Shown here: piece by piece, positions 5,707 through 17,700 of the stretch
How the letters are laid out: every line of letters starts with the position of its first letter
How positions within the stretch are numbered: the stretch's first letter is position 1
Assembly (NCBI GenBank): GCA_031277075.1
Contig: JAISLV010000038.1
Location: 1-30,401, forward strand
Direction: 5' to 3'
Origin: Endomicrobium sp.
GTDB taxonomy: Bacteria > Elusimicrobiota > Endomicrobiia > Endomicrobiales > Endomicrobiaceae
DNA length: 30,401 nucleotides
Made by a program: the position numbers and the translations under genes
The notes under the pieces: model-generated
Databases searched by the model: none
Told to the model about the DNA's origin: nothing
What the model saw: only the letters and a program-made list of their open reading frames with translations

Positions 5707-7998
5707 TTAGGCGATTATTTTAAGGTTTGAAACCTTTGCAAGCAGTTTTTTCCATTGACCGTTGTCAAACAGTATAATAAGTTTTACGTCGTCGCCTTTC
5801 CCGCTTTTTTCCGTGATTTTTCCTTTCCCAAAAACAGGGTGAATTACAAAATCGCCTATCTTGTAAGGGCTCAAATCCGCAGTAGGAACGTATAAAGGCT
5901 CGTCTTTTATTACTTCGTCGTCCGACGGTATATAATCGTAAGAATCTTCGGTTTTGTATTTGTATTGGGCTTTGGCATACCCTTGAAACTTGCCTGCCTC
6001 GGAACGCGCGCCGTTTAAACCGCTTTTAGAATAATAATTATTTTTAAAATACATATTTTCTTTTTGAGAGCGCGCGTCTGAAAACTCGTCTTTAAATCCC
6101 GCTTCGGAAGCAAAACGCGAAAGCATATTCCATTTAGTTTTTCCATAGACCGTCCTTTCAGACGCCCATGTAAGAAATAAATTTTTTCGCGCCCGCGTCA
6201 TTCCCACATACATCAAACGCCTTTCTTCTTCAAGCTCTTCGGGTTTAAACGCCGACTCGCCTACGGGAAAAAGCCCTTCTTCTAAGCCCGTTATAAAAAC
6301 ATTGTCAAATTCAAGCCCTTTTGCCAAATGCAATGTCATCATGGTGACTTTTCCTTTGGAATCGTCAAGCAAATCTAAATCGCTTATCAAAGCCGTCTGC
6401 GTTAAATATCCCGCAAGAGTTCTGTCGGGCGAGCGTTTCTCAAAATCGTCAATTGCGGATATTAATTCCTGAATGTTTTCTATTTTAGTTTTTGATTCGG
6501 GAGAATTTTCAAGCTCAAGCTCTTTTAAGTAGCCCGAACGGAGTATGACGTTTTCGGCTATAGTTTTTACCGTTTCGGACTTTTTTAAATTTATAAACGA
6601 ATTTATAAGCGACGCAAATTCGTTGAGAGCTTTTAACGTTCCTTTGTTTAGCTCTTCCTGCGCAAATTCTATAGCGCGCCAAATTGAAATATTGCGTTCC
6701 GACGCGATGCGTTCAAGATTTTCAAGCGAAGTTTTGCCTATTGCGCGTCTGGGAACGTTTATTATTCTTTTAAGGCTCACGTTGTCGTTTGGGTTGTGTA
6801 TGAGTTTTAAATAAGCGGTAATGTCTTTGATTTCGGCTCTGTCGTAAAAACGCAGAGTTCCGACAACGGAGTATGGAATTCCCGCTCTTCTAAAAGAGTC
6901 TTCTAAAACGCGGCTTTGGGCGTTTGTGCGGTAAAACACGGCAAAGTCCGACAAATTAAATTTTCCGTTTTGCGAGTTTAAAAAGATAATGTCTGCGACT
7001 TTAGCGGCTTCGTCGTTTTCATTTTTTGATTTTATTAAAGAAAGCGAACCGTCGTCGGGATTTTGCGTCCACAACTTTTTTTCAATCCTGCGGGCATTAT
7101 TTTTTACGACGTTATAGGCGGTTTCAAGGATTTTCGGGGTTGAGCGGTAATTTTGCTCAAGTTTAACGGTTTTTGCATTAGGATAATCTTTTTCAAAATC
7201 CAAAATATTGTTGACGTCCGCGCCCCTCCAGCCGTAGACGCTTTGGTCGTCGTCGCCTACTACGCAAATATTGTTGTCGTTTCCCGCAAGCAGTTTCGTC
7301 AAAACGTACTGCGCGCGATTTGTGTCTTGGTATTCGTCAACCATTATGTATTTAAATTTGGCGCGGTATTTTTCAAGTATTTCGGGGTGTTGTTGTAAAG
7401 CAAAGACCGTAGTTAAAATCAAATCGCCGAAATCTAAGGCTTGCGCGGTTTTGAGTTTTCTTTGATAAAGCGCGTATATGTTTGATATTGACGCAGAGAA
7501 AAAATCTCCAAGCGCGGAGGCGTCTTTTGCAAGGTCTTCATGCGTCTTTAAATCGTCTTTTGCGCGGCTTATTCTGTCTGTTACGTAAGACGGCTTAAAT
7601 TTTTTTTCGTCAAGGTTTAGCTCTTTAATGCAGTCTTTTACGACGTTTTTTTGTTCGCCGAAATCGTATATTACAAATTCGGGGCTTAAATTTATGTTTG
7701 AAGCCTCTATGCGCAAAAAATAAGCGCAGAAAGAATGAAAAGTTGAAATATGGACGTCTGCGGCAGCTCCTGCGGCAAGGTCGTTGACCCTTTTTCTCAT
7801 TTCAGCGGCGGCTTTATTTGTGAAAGTGACAGCCAAAATTTTCCACGCCGCAACGCCCTGCGAAAGCAAATAAGCGATTCGGTGCGTAATCACTCTCGTT
7901 TTTCCCGTGCCTGCGCCGGCAAAAATTATGAGAGGCGAATTGATGCAAAGCGCGGCTTCTTTTTGGGATTGATTAAGATTTTCGGTAAGATTATTCAT
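5707..7998 (-). CDS. pcrA: ATP-dependent DNA helicase PcrA/UvrD
   Basis: This 763-residue superfamily 1A helicase shows all motifs in order: Walker A AGAGTGKT (27-34), TFTNKAAAEM (Ia), MVDEYQDT (II, D221-E222), VVGDDDQSVYGWRGAD (III), LEQNYRSTPKI (IV), TLHLAKGLEFDNVFITGLEE (V) and RLMYVGMTRARKNL (VI). The C-terminal 50 residues (YKIGDFVIHPVFGKGKITEK and onward) form the Tudor-like domain typical of PcrA, known to contact RNA polymerase. It unwinds DNA 3'-5' in nucleotide excision repair, mismatch repair and removal of RecA or stalled polymerase, in the cytoplasm. Length is normal for the family. The ATG at 7998 lies 11 nt after an extended -10 box, with no Shine-Dalgarno, so translation may begin from a leaderless transcript. 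Confidence 0.95.
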   Translation of the reverse strand: MNNLTENLNQSQKEAALCINSPLIIFAGAGTGKTRVITHRIAYLLSQGVAAWKILAVTFTNKAAAEMRKRVNDLAAGAAADVHISTFHSFCAYFLRIEASNINLSPEFVIYDFGEQKNVVKDCIKELNLDEKKFKPSYVTDRISRAKDDLKTHEDLAKDASALGDFFSASISNIYALYQRKLKTAQALDFGDLILTTVFALQQHPEILEKYRAKFKYIMVDEYQDTNRAQYVLTKLLAGNDNNICVVGDDDQSVYGWRGADVNNILDFEKDYPNAKTVKLEQNYRSTPKILETAYNVVKNNARRIEKKLWTQNPDDGSLSLIKSKNENDEAAKVADIIFLNSQNGKFNLSDFAVFYRTNAQSRVLEDSFRRAGIPYSVVGTLRFYDRAEIKDITAYLKLIHNPNDNVSLKRIINVPRRAIGKTSLENLERIASERNISIWRAIEFAQEELNKGTLKALNEFASLINSFINLKKSETVKTIAENVILRSGYLKELELENSPESKTKIENIQELISAIDDFEKRSPDRTLAGYLTQTALISDLDLLDDSKGKVTMMTLHLAKGLEFDNVFITGLEEGLFPVGESAFKPEELEEERRLMYVGMTRARKNLFLTWASERTVYGKTKWNMLSRFASEAGFKDEFSDARSQKENMYFKNNYYSKSGLNGARSEAGKFQGYAKAQYKYKTEDSYDYIPSDDEVIKDEPLYVPTADLSPYKIGDFVIHPVFGKGKITEKSGKGDDVKLIILFDNGQWKKLLAKVSNLKIIA

Positions 7999-8009
7999 AA
8001 CGAGAATCT

Positions 8010-8018
8010 ATTATATCA
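8010..8018 (-). promoter_or_regulatory. Extended -10 promoter of pcrA
   Basis: On the minus strand this reads TGATATAAT, a full extended -10 (TGnTATAAT), 11 nt before the ATG at 7998. Transcription would start only a few bases before the start codon. No -35 is evident, which an extended -10 can tolerate. Confidence 0.6.
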
Positions 8019-8229
8019 AAAAATAGAAAATTACGCTTAGAAAAATAGTCGCAGACAAAGGCATAAAACTATTTACAGGCAAAAAAGCAGCTCCTCGCGC
8101 AAAGGCAAGGCAACAATTATGCCGTTGTTTTGTCTATTCCTCTTGTGAAAAGGGAAATAAAAGCATGCCGACGCATGAGATTTTATCGTAGTTTTTCATG
8201 CGTTTTGCTCTTGATTAAAACATTATTGA

Positions 8230-8258
8230 TTGAAAGAGAACCGTATTTTATATATAAT
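8230..8258 (+). promoter_or_regulatory. Promoter of tRNA-Glu
   Basis: TTGAAA (8230-8235) and TATAAT (8253-8258) are separated by 17 bp, the optimal sigma-70 layout. The tRNA begins 16 nt after the -10 box. Confidence 0.75.
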
Positions 8259-8273
8259 AGACAAACAATTAAT

Positions 8274-8347
8274 GCCGCCATCGTCTAGCGGTTTAGGACA
8301 TCGCCCTCTCAAGGCGGAGATCACGGGTTCAAATCCCGTTGGCGGCG
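8274..8347 (+). tRNA. tRNA-Glu (anticodon CTC)
   Basis: The acceptor arms GCCGCCA (8274-8280) and TGGCGGC (8340-8346) pair perfectly, with discriminator G at 8347. The anticodon loop CTCTCAA sits between paired arms and has CTC at positions 34-36, which reads GAG codons. The T arm is ACGGG-TTCAAAT-CCCGT. CCA is not encoded and must be added after transcription. It has its own promoter. Confidence 0.95.
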
Positions 8348-8416
8348 TATAGCATATTCCCCCTTTCCTACGGCAATTTCCTATTGTCCTGTTTTCCACA
8401 ACCGCGTTTTGTATTG

Positions 8417-8594
8417 GGGTATCTCTAAAAACCTATAATGTTCGTAATTGCCGCAAATTTTGCGGCAGGGCAAAGAAGAAAATGAAGGGCGTCCTAAGAG
8501 CAAGTACGGACAAATTTTCTGATGCCCAAATGCCGCAGAGACAATGTCTCTCAAGGCGCGGTAAAGATGAGCGTTAGGGTTTTTAGAGACGCCC
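8417..8594 (-). mobile_element. MITE-like element, copy 2 (178 bp)
   Basis: This is the same element as 5460-5639 in the opposite orientation. It starts GGGTATCTCTAAAAACCTAT and ends with TTAGGGTTTTTAGAGACGCC plus C. It is flanked by a perfect 4-bp duplication ATTG (8413-8416 and 8595-8598). The conserved inner parts include the hairpin AGAGACAATGTCTCT and the near-palindrome TTGCCGCAAATTTTGCGGCA. Confidence 0.8.
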
Positions 8595-8651
8595 ATTGTA
8601 GACGCTTAACCGCAAAAGGCGCGTATTTTCAACACGCCGGCAGTTTATGAC

Positions 8652-8680
8652 TTGTGTAAAAATTTAAAGATTTTTCACAA
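8652..8680. promoter_or_regulatory. Inverted repeat upstream of the giant gene
   Basis: TTGTG-T-AAAAAT pairs with ATTTTT-CACAA around a 6-nt loop: 11 bp with one bulge. It sits about 20 bp upstream of a TATATT -10-like box (8699-8704). It could be an operator or simply a hairpin; the sequence does not decide. Confidence 0.35.
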
Positions 8681-8746
8681 CTATACGCTGTCTTTTGTTA
8701 TATTATTATATGAAAGACTGTAAATTTTTATTTGAAGGCATCAAAA

Positions 8747-11700
8747 ATGGAAAGAATAAATCTTAAAAAATACTTGTCCGTCTTTTTAATCAATTGCTTT
8801 TTGTTTTCGTTTGTGTACGGGCAAGTTTTAGCTGAAATATCGGAAAGCGCAGCCGCTGCGCGCCATTATGAACAGATGCTTAACAAGTTTGTTGTTTCGG
8901 GTTCTTACGGCAAAATAACCGATTCTAATTTTGCGGCTTCCGACACGGTTATAGTGCAGATACAGGATTTGCACTGCCAGCCGCAGGTTCAAAAAAATAT
9001 ATCAAAAATCATTGAAACGCTTGACGCTAAATTCGCCGCCGCCGGAGGCATAAGCAATATATGGCTTGAAGGCGCGTACGGGCAGATAAACACCCAATGG
9101 CTTAATTCTACGGATATTGAAAGATTGGCAGATTCAGGAAGACTTACCGGAGCGGAATATTATTCCGTTGCTAAAGGGAAGTATGAAATAATCAAGGGGC
9201 TTGAAAACAAAGAAGAATACCTTGACAATTTGAAAAGATTTGGAGAAATATTAACCGATAAGGAGAAAATATCCGCGCTGGTTTCTGGGATTAAAGAATC
9301 AACGAAGCAATTAGAAGAGAAATATTACAATAAAATGCAGTTGAAACTCGCAAAGCTCCGCCAAAATCACTCCGAAGGAAAAATATCCGATAAAAAATAT
9401 TATACGCTTTTGCTGAAACACGCAGATAAATTGTCGATAGATTTTCACAAATATAAAAACCTTACGCTTTACGTTTCTTCTCTCGAAACCGAAAACAAAC
9501 TAAATTATAAAAAAATCGCAAAGCAGCTCAACTGGCTTGTATCGGCAATGAAAGAAAAACTCAGTTATAACGCCTATAGAGCGATTTCCGATGCGACTGA
9601 TAATTTTTCCGAAACAGATAAACTTGCGGTTTATTTGAAAGATTTTGTAGAGCGGTCTAATATAGACCTTAATGCAAATTTTTCGGAACTCGGCGAGTTT
9701 TTTAAATACGCCGAAATTACGGGCGATATGAATCCTGTAGAACTTGTAAATGAAGAGAACGCGCTTAGAAACGAAATAAACGCAAGATTCGCAGACACAA
9801 AAGTTCAGAGCGAAGCGTGTTTCCTCGTAGGTTTTGGCGAGTATATGGAAAATTATCTCACGGCTAAAATAACGCCGAAAGATTATGAATACTACAAAGC
9901 AAACGAGCAAAAATACAGAAAATTGTGGGTAAAATACATAGACAATAAAGTTTTGGATCTGACCCGATATTATGCCGACAAAGTCGATAGGTTTTATAAG
10001 ATAAATCTTGACAGAAACGGATATTTTGCCGCCAATATTTTCGCCGGCGACGTTTGCGTAAATAAAATGGATTCATATTTAGAAAAAGAGACCGCCTGCG
10101 AAAGTATATTTGAAAATATTTCCGGAGTCAAAAAAATAGACGTTGTAATAACCGGAGGTTTTCACAGCCGTGGCGTTTCTAAAATACTCAAAGAGAAAGG
10201 AATTTCCTACATATTAATAACGCCGAACGCGCAAGGGGACTCAAAAGCCGCAAATGAGACGTATTACAAAATAGCAAAAGAGCAGGCAAGACAGATTAGA
10301 GAATCCGAAATTCAGCTATCGGGCGTTTCACTGCCCGATTCGTCTTTGAAATCAACGATTGGGAATCCTGATTCATATGCTTTGGCAAATTTAATATTGA
10401 CATTAGACGTCCCGTCAAGGAATGCGTTTATAGAAGCTCTGCAAAGCGGAAAGACTATATCCGAGCAAGATTTATCCGCCGCCGCTAAAGAGCTTGCCGA
10501 TATGGCGCTGCTGGTAAAAGAGGCGATGATAGTAGAAAGCGATGAAGACAGAGAAATAGAGGAAGCGGCAATAGAAACGATAAGAAGAAATCTGCCGCAA
10601 GACAGCCGCCATGCAGGCATGATAACTCCCAGTCTTCTTGAAAAAATAAATATGAATGAAGTGCGCAGAGCTCTTGATGAGGATGTAACTAAACTGGATG
10701 ATATATTGGAAACTGCGCAAATCCGCGGGAATTCTTCAGGCAGGATTTACGCAGAACTCAAAATAATAATAAACCGGATAAAGAAATATAAAGACAGGCT
10801 ATTTTATTCGCCGCTATCGATAAAACAGCCGATAAACAGTTACGAAGAGGCATTGGGCAGATTTGCGGGACGCAACGGGCATCAGTCGTATTATAAGAGA
10901 AACGAAGACGGCGCATTGGAATTGTATAATGCGCGTTCTATAGACGAAGTATTAGAAACGATAGATTTTTTAGCCGAACGCAATATAGACAACTATGAGA
11001 TAATTTTACAGGGTTTGCATCCGGATTATGACGACATTTCGACATTTCCGCCAAACAGCGATTTTTGGCTTAAAGACAAAACGACTGGGGAAATAAGAAA
11101 GGTTCTCGCGGATTTGTCATCTGAACTTGAAAAGAAAGCCCAAGAAATTACAGCGCGCGCCCAAAAAAAAGGAATAAGATTATGCGCTCATTTACAGGGA
11201 TTTTCTCCTGTGAACGAGAGTCAGTGGCCTAAGTACGACGCTTTGGGAAAACCTCGGGACATAATGACAGAAATACTTGACGCTCAGCTTGATATGTGCA
11301 AAAAGCTCGGCATAACAAGCGCGGTATTGCATTTAACCGGTAATAACATGGAAGCTATAAAAGGATACGCGGAATTTGTCGGGAAAGCCGCAAGAAACGG
11401 GATAACGATAAAGTTTGAAAACGATATAATATACGACGACGAAAGCGGTTATGTATACGAGCAGCCGCTTGCCGACAGAGGGTTTGCAGGACATGAAACG
11501 TTTATAGAATCTCTTAAAAATATAAGACAACAATTAAGAAAAGAAACAAAAAAATACATGGGAGTGACTTTAGACACGGCAAAAGCATTGCAGTCGTTTA
11601 CGGAAAGTCCTAAAGTTGATTCCGACGGAAATATTTCAAAAGAAGAATATGAAAAGCAGGCTAAAAAAATAAATACCGGCAATTTGAAAATCTATTGCGA

Positions 11701-14700
11701 AGCGATTATATCAGCGGGTTTTGTAATAAACGAGATACATCTGGCTCAATCTCGCGTGGACACAGACGATGTAATGACAGAAAAAAGCAAAGAAAATAGC
11801 GAAAAAAAAGTCTTCTATAAAAAAGCGAAGATAGATGATGATGTTAATCCAAATCTCAATATCCTTGAATTCCTGCAATATTTAACCGATACAGGATTTG
11901 AGGGTTTATTGTTGCAGGAAACGCCCGGCTTAACAGCGCCATATCGTCCCGGCAACAGAGCCGTTCTTGAACTTCCAACTGTCGCTGTACAATCAGATGC
12001 CAAAGGGCTGACCGGCGTTAAGAGAGCGTTTTACATAGCGCGTAAAGAGTTTATAGCGTCGTTGCGGCGCGATTTTGTGGCAAGACATTACGGCAGAGAC
12101 GGACCTGCGGCTGAAGACAAGTCTGTGTCAGGATATAAATCAAGACGCATAGGGAACATTTTAATAAAAGTCATGTCAGCGTCGGGCGCCGCAGCTGGCG
12201 CGATCATTCCTGCAATTCTTTTGTCCGCCAGTCCTCTCATCATAATAATTCCGTCTGTTATTGTTTCTTCGTCCGCGCTTCTCAGCGCATTTAATATTTT
12301 AACGCATGCGGCTTATAATATTTTTGTCGAGCGTAAATATGGTTTTCCTGTGATCTCTGAGAAAGTCAAATTGAGTTTGGAAGAGGAAGAACAAAATATT
12401 TTGAGCGGAAGTCTCGCAGCAGCGCCGGCTTCAGGAGGAAACAACAACAACTCTTCAATAGAGCATCCTGCGTCAATGAGCGGAGCCGATATTGAAAACT
12501 GGATTAAATCGCTTGAGCTTAGGCTTATTGAAATCGGTATTGAAAATATACCCGCATTCGGATTGAGAAATGTTTCCCGTAAGTATTACGGCAATAATAG
12601 AGAAAGGGAATACATGGTAACAATAGATCCCGGATTATTTTTTACGGAAATGTCTGCGTCGCCGGATGAGGAAATTACTAAATACTATCAGGATGCCGCC
12701 ATACCTCCGATACCCGAGATATTTATATCGCTGTTAAGAAATACTTTCCTGTCTTTACATTTTGGAATTGAAATCCAAGATTTGAATAATCCCGATTTGG
12801 AAGACACTCCTGTTTTTATCGCATTTAATATGCCTTTGCTATCTCTATTTAAAAAAAATAAAAACGCCATCCATAACAGGGGTTCTTTTAGTGATTTTGG
12901 CGCTTATTCTCTTACTGAGGCAGAATCTGTTGCTGCTCCGATACAAGGAAGAGGGGCAAGGTGGTATGATGCAGACGGAGCAAATATCCCTTCGACTTCA
13001 TATGGCGAGATGTTTGCGGTTATGCTCGCTCAGAAAGAATTAGACGATATAAGAAAAAGCGTAGTTGATTATATAGCAACCGTCTTGAAGAGTTATTTGG
13101 ATGAAAAGGGCTTGCCTTTGACTCAGGAACATTACGACTATTATCTTAGACTGATTCTTTCCCGTTATATAGAAAAGTATCTCTACGGTAAATATTTGGA
13201 GCAGCTTATAAGAGTCACTGAAGACAGAGCCGGATATTCAAAAGAAAATCCGGCTCAAAATCCGCAGCTGACGATGAAATGGCTCCAATGGATTTTTAAG
13301 ACGTTTAATTTTTCGAAGACAAGAGCGGAAAAGTGGGTTAACGTAATAGAGACGCCGATAATGGTTTTGGGAGCTTGGGTTCCTTTGGTTCAAAAGATGT
13401 TTCTATTTTTACATTCAAAAGAAGACAGGGAAAGGCTGAAAGAAACTTTGTCTTTGCAAGACGGCATTAATTCCCATACAAGACAAGCCTTTAAGGCGGC
13501 GACAACCCAAATAAACTTCCCTGTTATAAAACAAATAGCAAGATTTAGCCTTGGAATACTGTCCGCTTTTGAAATAAATGCAAAGTTACATGCCGAATTT
13601 AATAACCCCGTACTGCGTTTTAAAAATATACTTTATGAAAAGCTGAAAGACGGCTACGTTGATTACAGAGATATTGAGCTTGAAGCAAGAGCCATTGACG
13701 GTTATTCCGAAGAGCAATTAAGGGAAATATTGACCGAAGAGGAGATAAATGTCCTGCGCGTTTTCCGAAGTGTTGAACTCCATGATTTGCCAGATAATAC
13801 GCAAATAAGGCTTTTGCGTTTTTTGAAAAGGCCTATATTTGAACCATCGCTCAAAATTTATATGTCTTTTCAAACTCCGCAGGCAGAGCCTGAAATTAAT
13901 AAATCATCCCGTTTTAAAACCGTTATTGAAGCCGCTGACAGGGCGATAGATTATTTCTACGCTGCGGGCAATTATGTCTCGGATAAATACGGCGCTAAAT
14001 ATAAACCTTTTTTCTCTAAATACGCTCCGAAAGGCGCGTTAATAATAATCGGCTTGCTTTTAATTGTAAATCTGTGCGCGTGCGGCATCGTTAAGACAAG
14101 CATTTCCAATAATGAGCAGACGCAGTCAGGCTCGCAAATAGAAGGGAGTATTGACGATCCTGCAACTCAATCTTTAAAAACTTATTTCAGCAAGTCCGTA
14201 CTTTACGGTTTAATTGACGTAATGGGCGTGGGAAATAACAGCGAGACTATCGACGCGGCGATAAACGCTTCCGTTGAGATGACTTTGAAAAAAGAAAATC
14301 AGGATCTCATTAAATCCGCTTATGAAAAGCTTAAGAAGGCGGGCATAATTTTTAATAATGAATGTACTGTTTTGCTGATAAGCGGCGCCGAATACGAATC
14401 TTCTTTTGCCATAGGCGTGGAACGGGTCATAGCCATATCTGCGTTAAATATTGACGGGAAATCCGACGAAGAAAAAATAGACGTACTCGCATTGAAAATA
14501 GCTCACGAACATATGCATGTGGACAATGCTTTGGATAAACCCCAAATAAGCTCTTTTGAGGACGAACAGCTTGCATATTTCAACGAATATAAAGCGACAA
14601 AAGCTCTGGGGAGCGGCGTTTTGCCCGACAATATCAAAAATCCCGAAGAATATTTGCACATATCGCAAGCCATGGGCATATTGGACAAAGAAGCAGAATT

Positions 14701-17700
14701 TTTGAATGAACAGTTAGGCAAATATTTTTCAGCTGATCCTAAGTTGAAATATTATATGCTCATGACGGCTTCAATTGATCCTGCTTTGGAAAAAGGGCAG
14801 GTAGGAATAATTATTTACGATGCGAAACAGCCGGAAAAAGAGAGAAAATTTTCTCTTGTCAGAGTAGATGCCGTCAAAGAAAAAATTTATGAAATATATA
14901 TGGTCGACGCTAAAGATATGCCGCCTTTGTTGGAGATTCCAAAAAATGCCGCGCAAGCCGATAAAAAAGGATTATACGGCATAAAAAGAGCTTTGTATAT
15001 AGCTTATAAAGAAGCCGCGCACGCAATGCTTCCCGGTTTTGTCGCGAAGCATTACGGCAGCGATGCGCGAAGGTACAACGAAGATGAGAAACTGACAAGA
15101 GAATATAAAATAAGAGTTATCGGAGATATACTGATAAAAACAATGTCTCTTGCCGGGGCGGTTTTGGGAATGGCTATTCCGATATGGGTTTTTGCGGCTC
15201 CGTTTTTTGCAGCGTTTTTTGCGGCGCCGGCCGCAGCGTTTTTTATGAACATTTTAACTCATGCGGTTTTTAATTATGCGATTGGAAAGATGAATAATCG
15301 CCGCGCAAGTCCGAAAGCGGACGCAAATGCAGCTACAACAAAAACCGTCGGAGAAACAAAGGCAGGATATCCTGTCAAAGTCTATTCTTCAGACAAAGAA
15401 AGCGGCGAATCCGAAGCAATATCTCCAAAAAACGCAGGCGAACCTGCCGAATCTTCCGCCGACGTACGGTTTTCCGCCCCGTATCCAGTTAATAAATTTA
15501 TTGCGGAAAAGTTAAGCTTATACTTTTTAGGCGCGGACGCGGCGGTTTATCCGGGAGAAATAGCTATTGAAGAAGAAATTTTGATAGACGGGCTGGACTA
15601 CGCCAAACTGCAAAAACTGTTTGAAATCGCGCAAAGACATCATGCCGGACAAAACAGAAAAAACGGCCAGCCGTATATCGCTCATCTGTTATACGTCGCA
15701 TTGCTGCTGATTGATTTCGGCATCAGAGAGCTTGAGCTTATCGCCGCGTCCGTATTGCACGATTCTCTTGAAGATTCCATATTTTATTATGAAAGCTATG
15801 ATCCAAATTTCGCCGGGCTTGACGCGCGGGAGACAAGAGAAAAATCCAAAAGAGATTTTACGGAAGAAAAAATACTTTTGGTAAAAGAAGATATTGCAAA
15901 TTCTTTGCGCGAGAGCGGGTTTTCGGAAGAATCCGTTCTTAAAATTATGAAATATGTCGAAGCTATGACCAAAAGAGCAAAAGAAAACATAACGACTTCT
16001 TATTTCCCGCGCTTAATTGAAGCTGGAGAAAATGCCGTTATATTAAAACTTGCCGACAGAATCGCAAATACGGCGGAGATAAATGAAAAGGCTTTAAGAT
16101 ACATGTTCGGAAGAGGAAACGAAAAGAAAGGCACCATAGAATTGTTTATAGAGACGCATCTTGAAACGGGGAGTACTTTCCTTGAAAGTTCTTCAAACGA
16201 ATATGTAAAGATTTCGTTTAAGATAGCGCTGCTAAAAAGCATATTAAATAATTACGAGAATATGAAAGAAAGCGGTTTTATACACAATATCAGGCAAACA
16301 GTGTTGAGGATAGATCCGTCGCTTGAAATAGGAAATGAATTTAAAGAGGCGCAAGACATTTTGCGCAAAGCGATAAGCATTGAAGAAGAAAGGCTTGCCA
16401 GTTTAGAAACTCCCGATACGTCAAAGATTTTTAAAAATAAGATTCTGACGGCTGCGGGAAAATCATCTTTGGATGCGGTAAGACCCGATACTGCCGCAGG
16501 ACAGTCTCAAAAAATAGCGGTTAAAGCGCTTCCTTCAAAAATGCGTCTTGAATCTTTGGGAAGTGAGAAAATAGAAGAGAGCCTTGTTATAACACAAGAC
16601 GAAGCGCAAGCTAAACTTTTGGCAACACATGGGTTCAAAACCGCATTGGCGGCGGTGTCCGGGGAAAAACCGGAATTCTCTCAGGGCTGGAGAAAGGTAA
16701 AAATTATTTTTAATACCTTAGACGGTAAAAATATAAGAACTTACTGGAAAACCGAAAACGGGATTTTAAAAATAGCGTTTTATTCCAAGCGCGGCGCAGT
16801 AAATGCCGAATACGCCCTAGAAAATTTGCAGGATATTGTTTTTGAAGGCATTAAAGACGACGCTTTTAAAAATATCAGACAAATAATAGTTGTGGAAAGC
16901 GCCGGGATTTCTCCTGAAAGCGTAGTCAATATAATGAAGAACCAATTTACTGATTTATCCGGAATGAAAATAAAAGAAGCCGTTTTGGATATTTCTCAAA
17001 GGGACGCAATAAGAAATTTTAAAAATATGTGCGTGACGGAGTTTAAGATAAATGATATAGGCATTTTTCTTATAAATGAATATCAGGCAAAACGGTATTT
17101 CGCTGAAATCGCGGCTATGCGCAAAAACGGAATAAAATTTATAATAAAGCGGGAAGTTTCTCAGGCTGATATTTTCGAACTTGACGGGGCAATGATAGAC
17201 GCCGTATCTATAACCGAATACGATAAAGCTCTGAAACTGCTTGAGGAACTCGTCAAATTAAAAGCAAATATATCCGACGGATATAATTTGAGAATAACGG
17301 TTGCGTTTAACTCGGACATACTGGGCAAATTCAATTTTGACATTTGGAAAAGATACGGTATAATTCCGTCGGCGCAATATGCGCGGTCTTTAAATTATAC
17401 AATGCGCCGCGAAGTAATTTTTGACAATAACGCGCAGGCAGCCGATATTGCAAATATTCTCGCAGATGACAATATTACGGCTTTTGCCGTTACGGACACA
17501 ATTGCTCTTTCCGATATAAAAGAGCAGCGGCGCAATATGAGCAGCGAAAAACAACGCTACAACAAAGGTTACCGCGCCTCGTTAAACGGCAGATTTGATT
17601 ATACTATGGCGGATGTTTCACAAGTTTACGGGCTGATAAGCTCCGATTTGACGCAGTTCGGCAATATAAGAGAGACGATAATAGACTTTTTAAACAGGGC

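Larger units (their letters stand above)
8348..8746. other. Region between tRNA-Glu and the giant gene
   Basis: This holds no gene. About 70 bp of unremarkable sequence is followed by MITE copy 2 (8417-8594), about 55 bp of plain DNA, an inverted repeat (8652-8680) and a likely promoter with TATATT at 8699-8704. Frames that cross the MITE are not supported. Confidence 0.5.

Noticed and set aside
8381..8596. Leftward frame across MITE copy 2
   Set aside because: Same reason: it spans the repeat and its flank and has no coding character.
8732..8746. TTG start of the giant gene
   Set aside because: It overlaps the GAAGG that serves the ATG at 8747, and the signal peptide begins naturally at the ATG.
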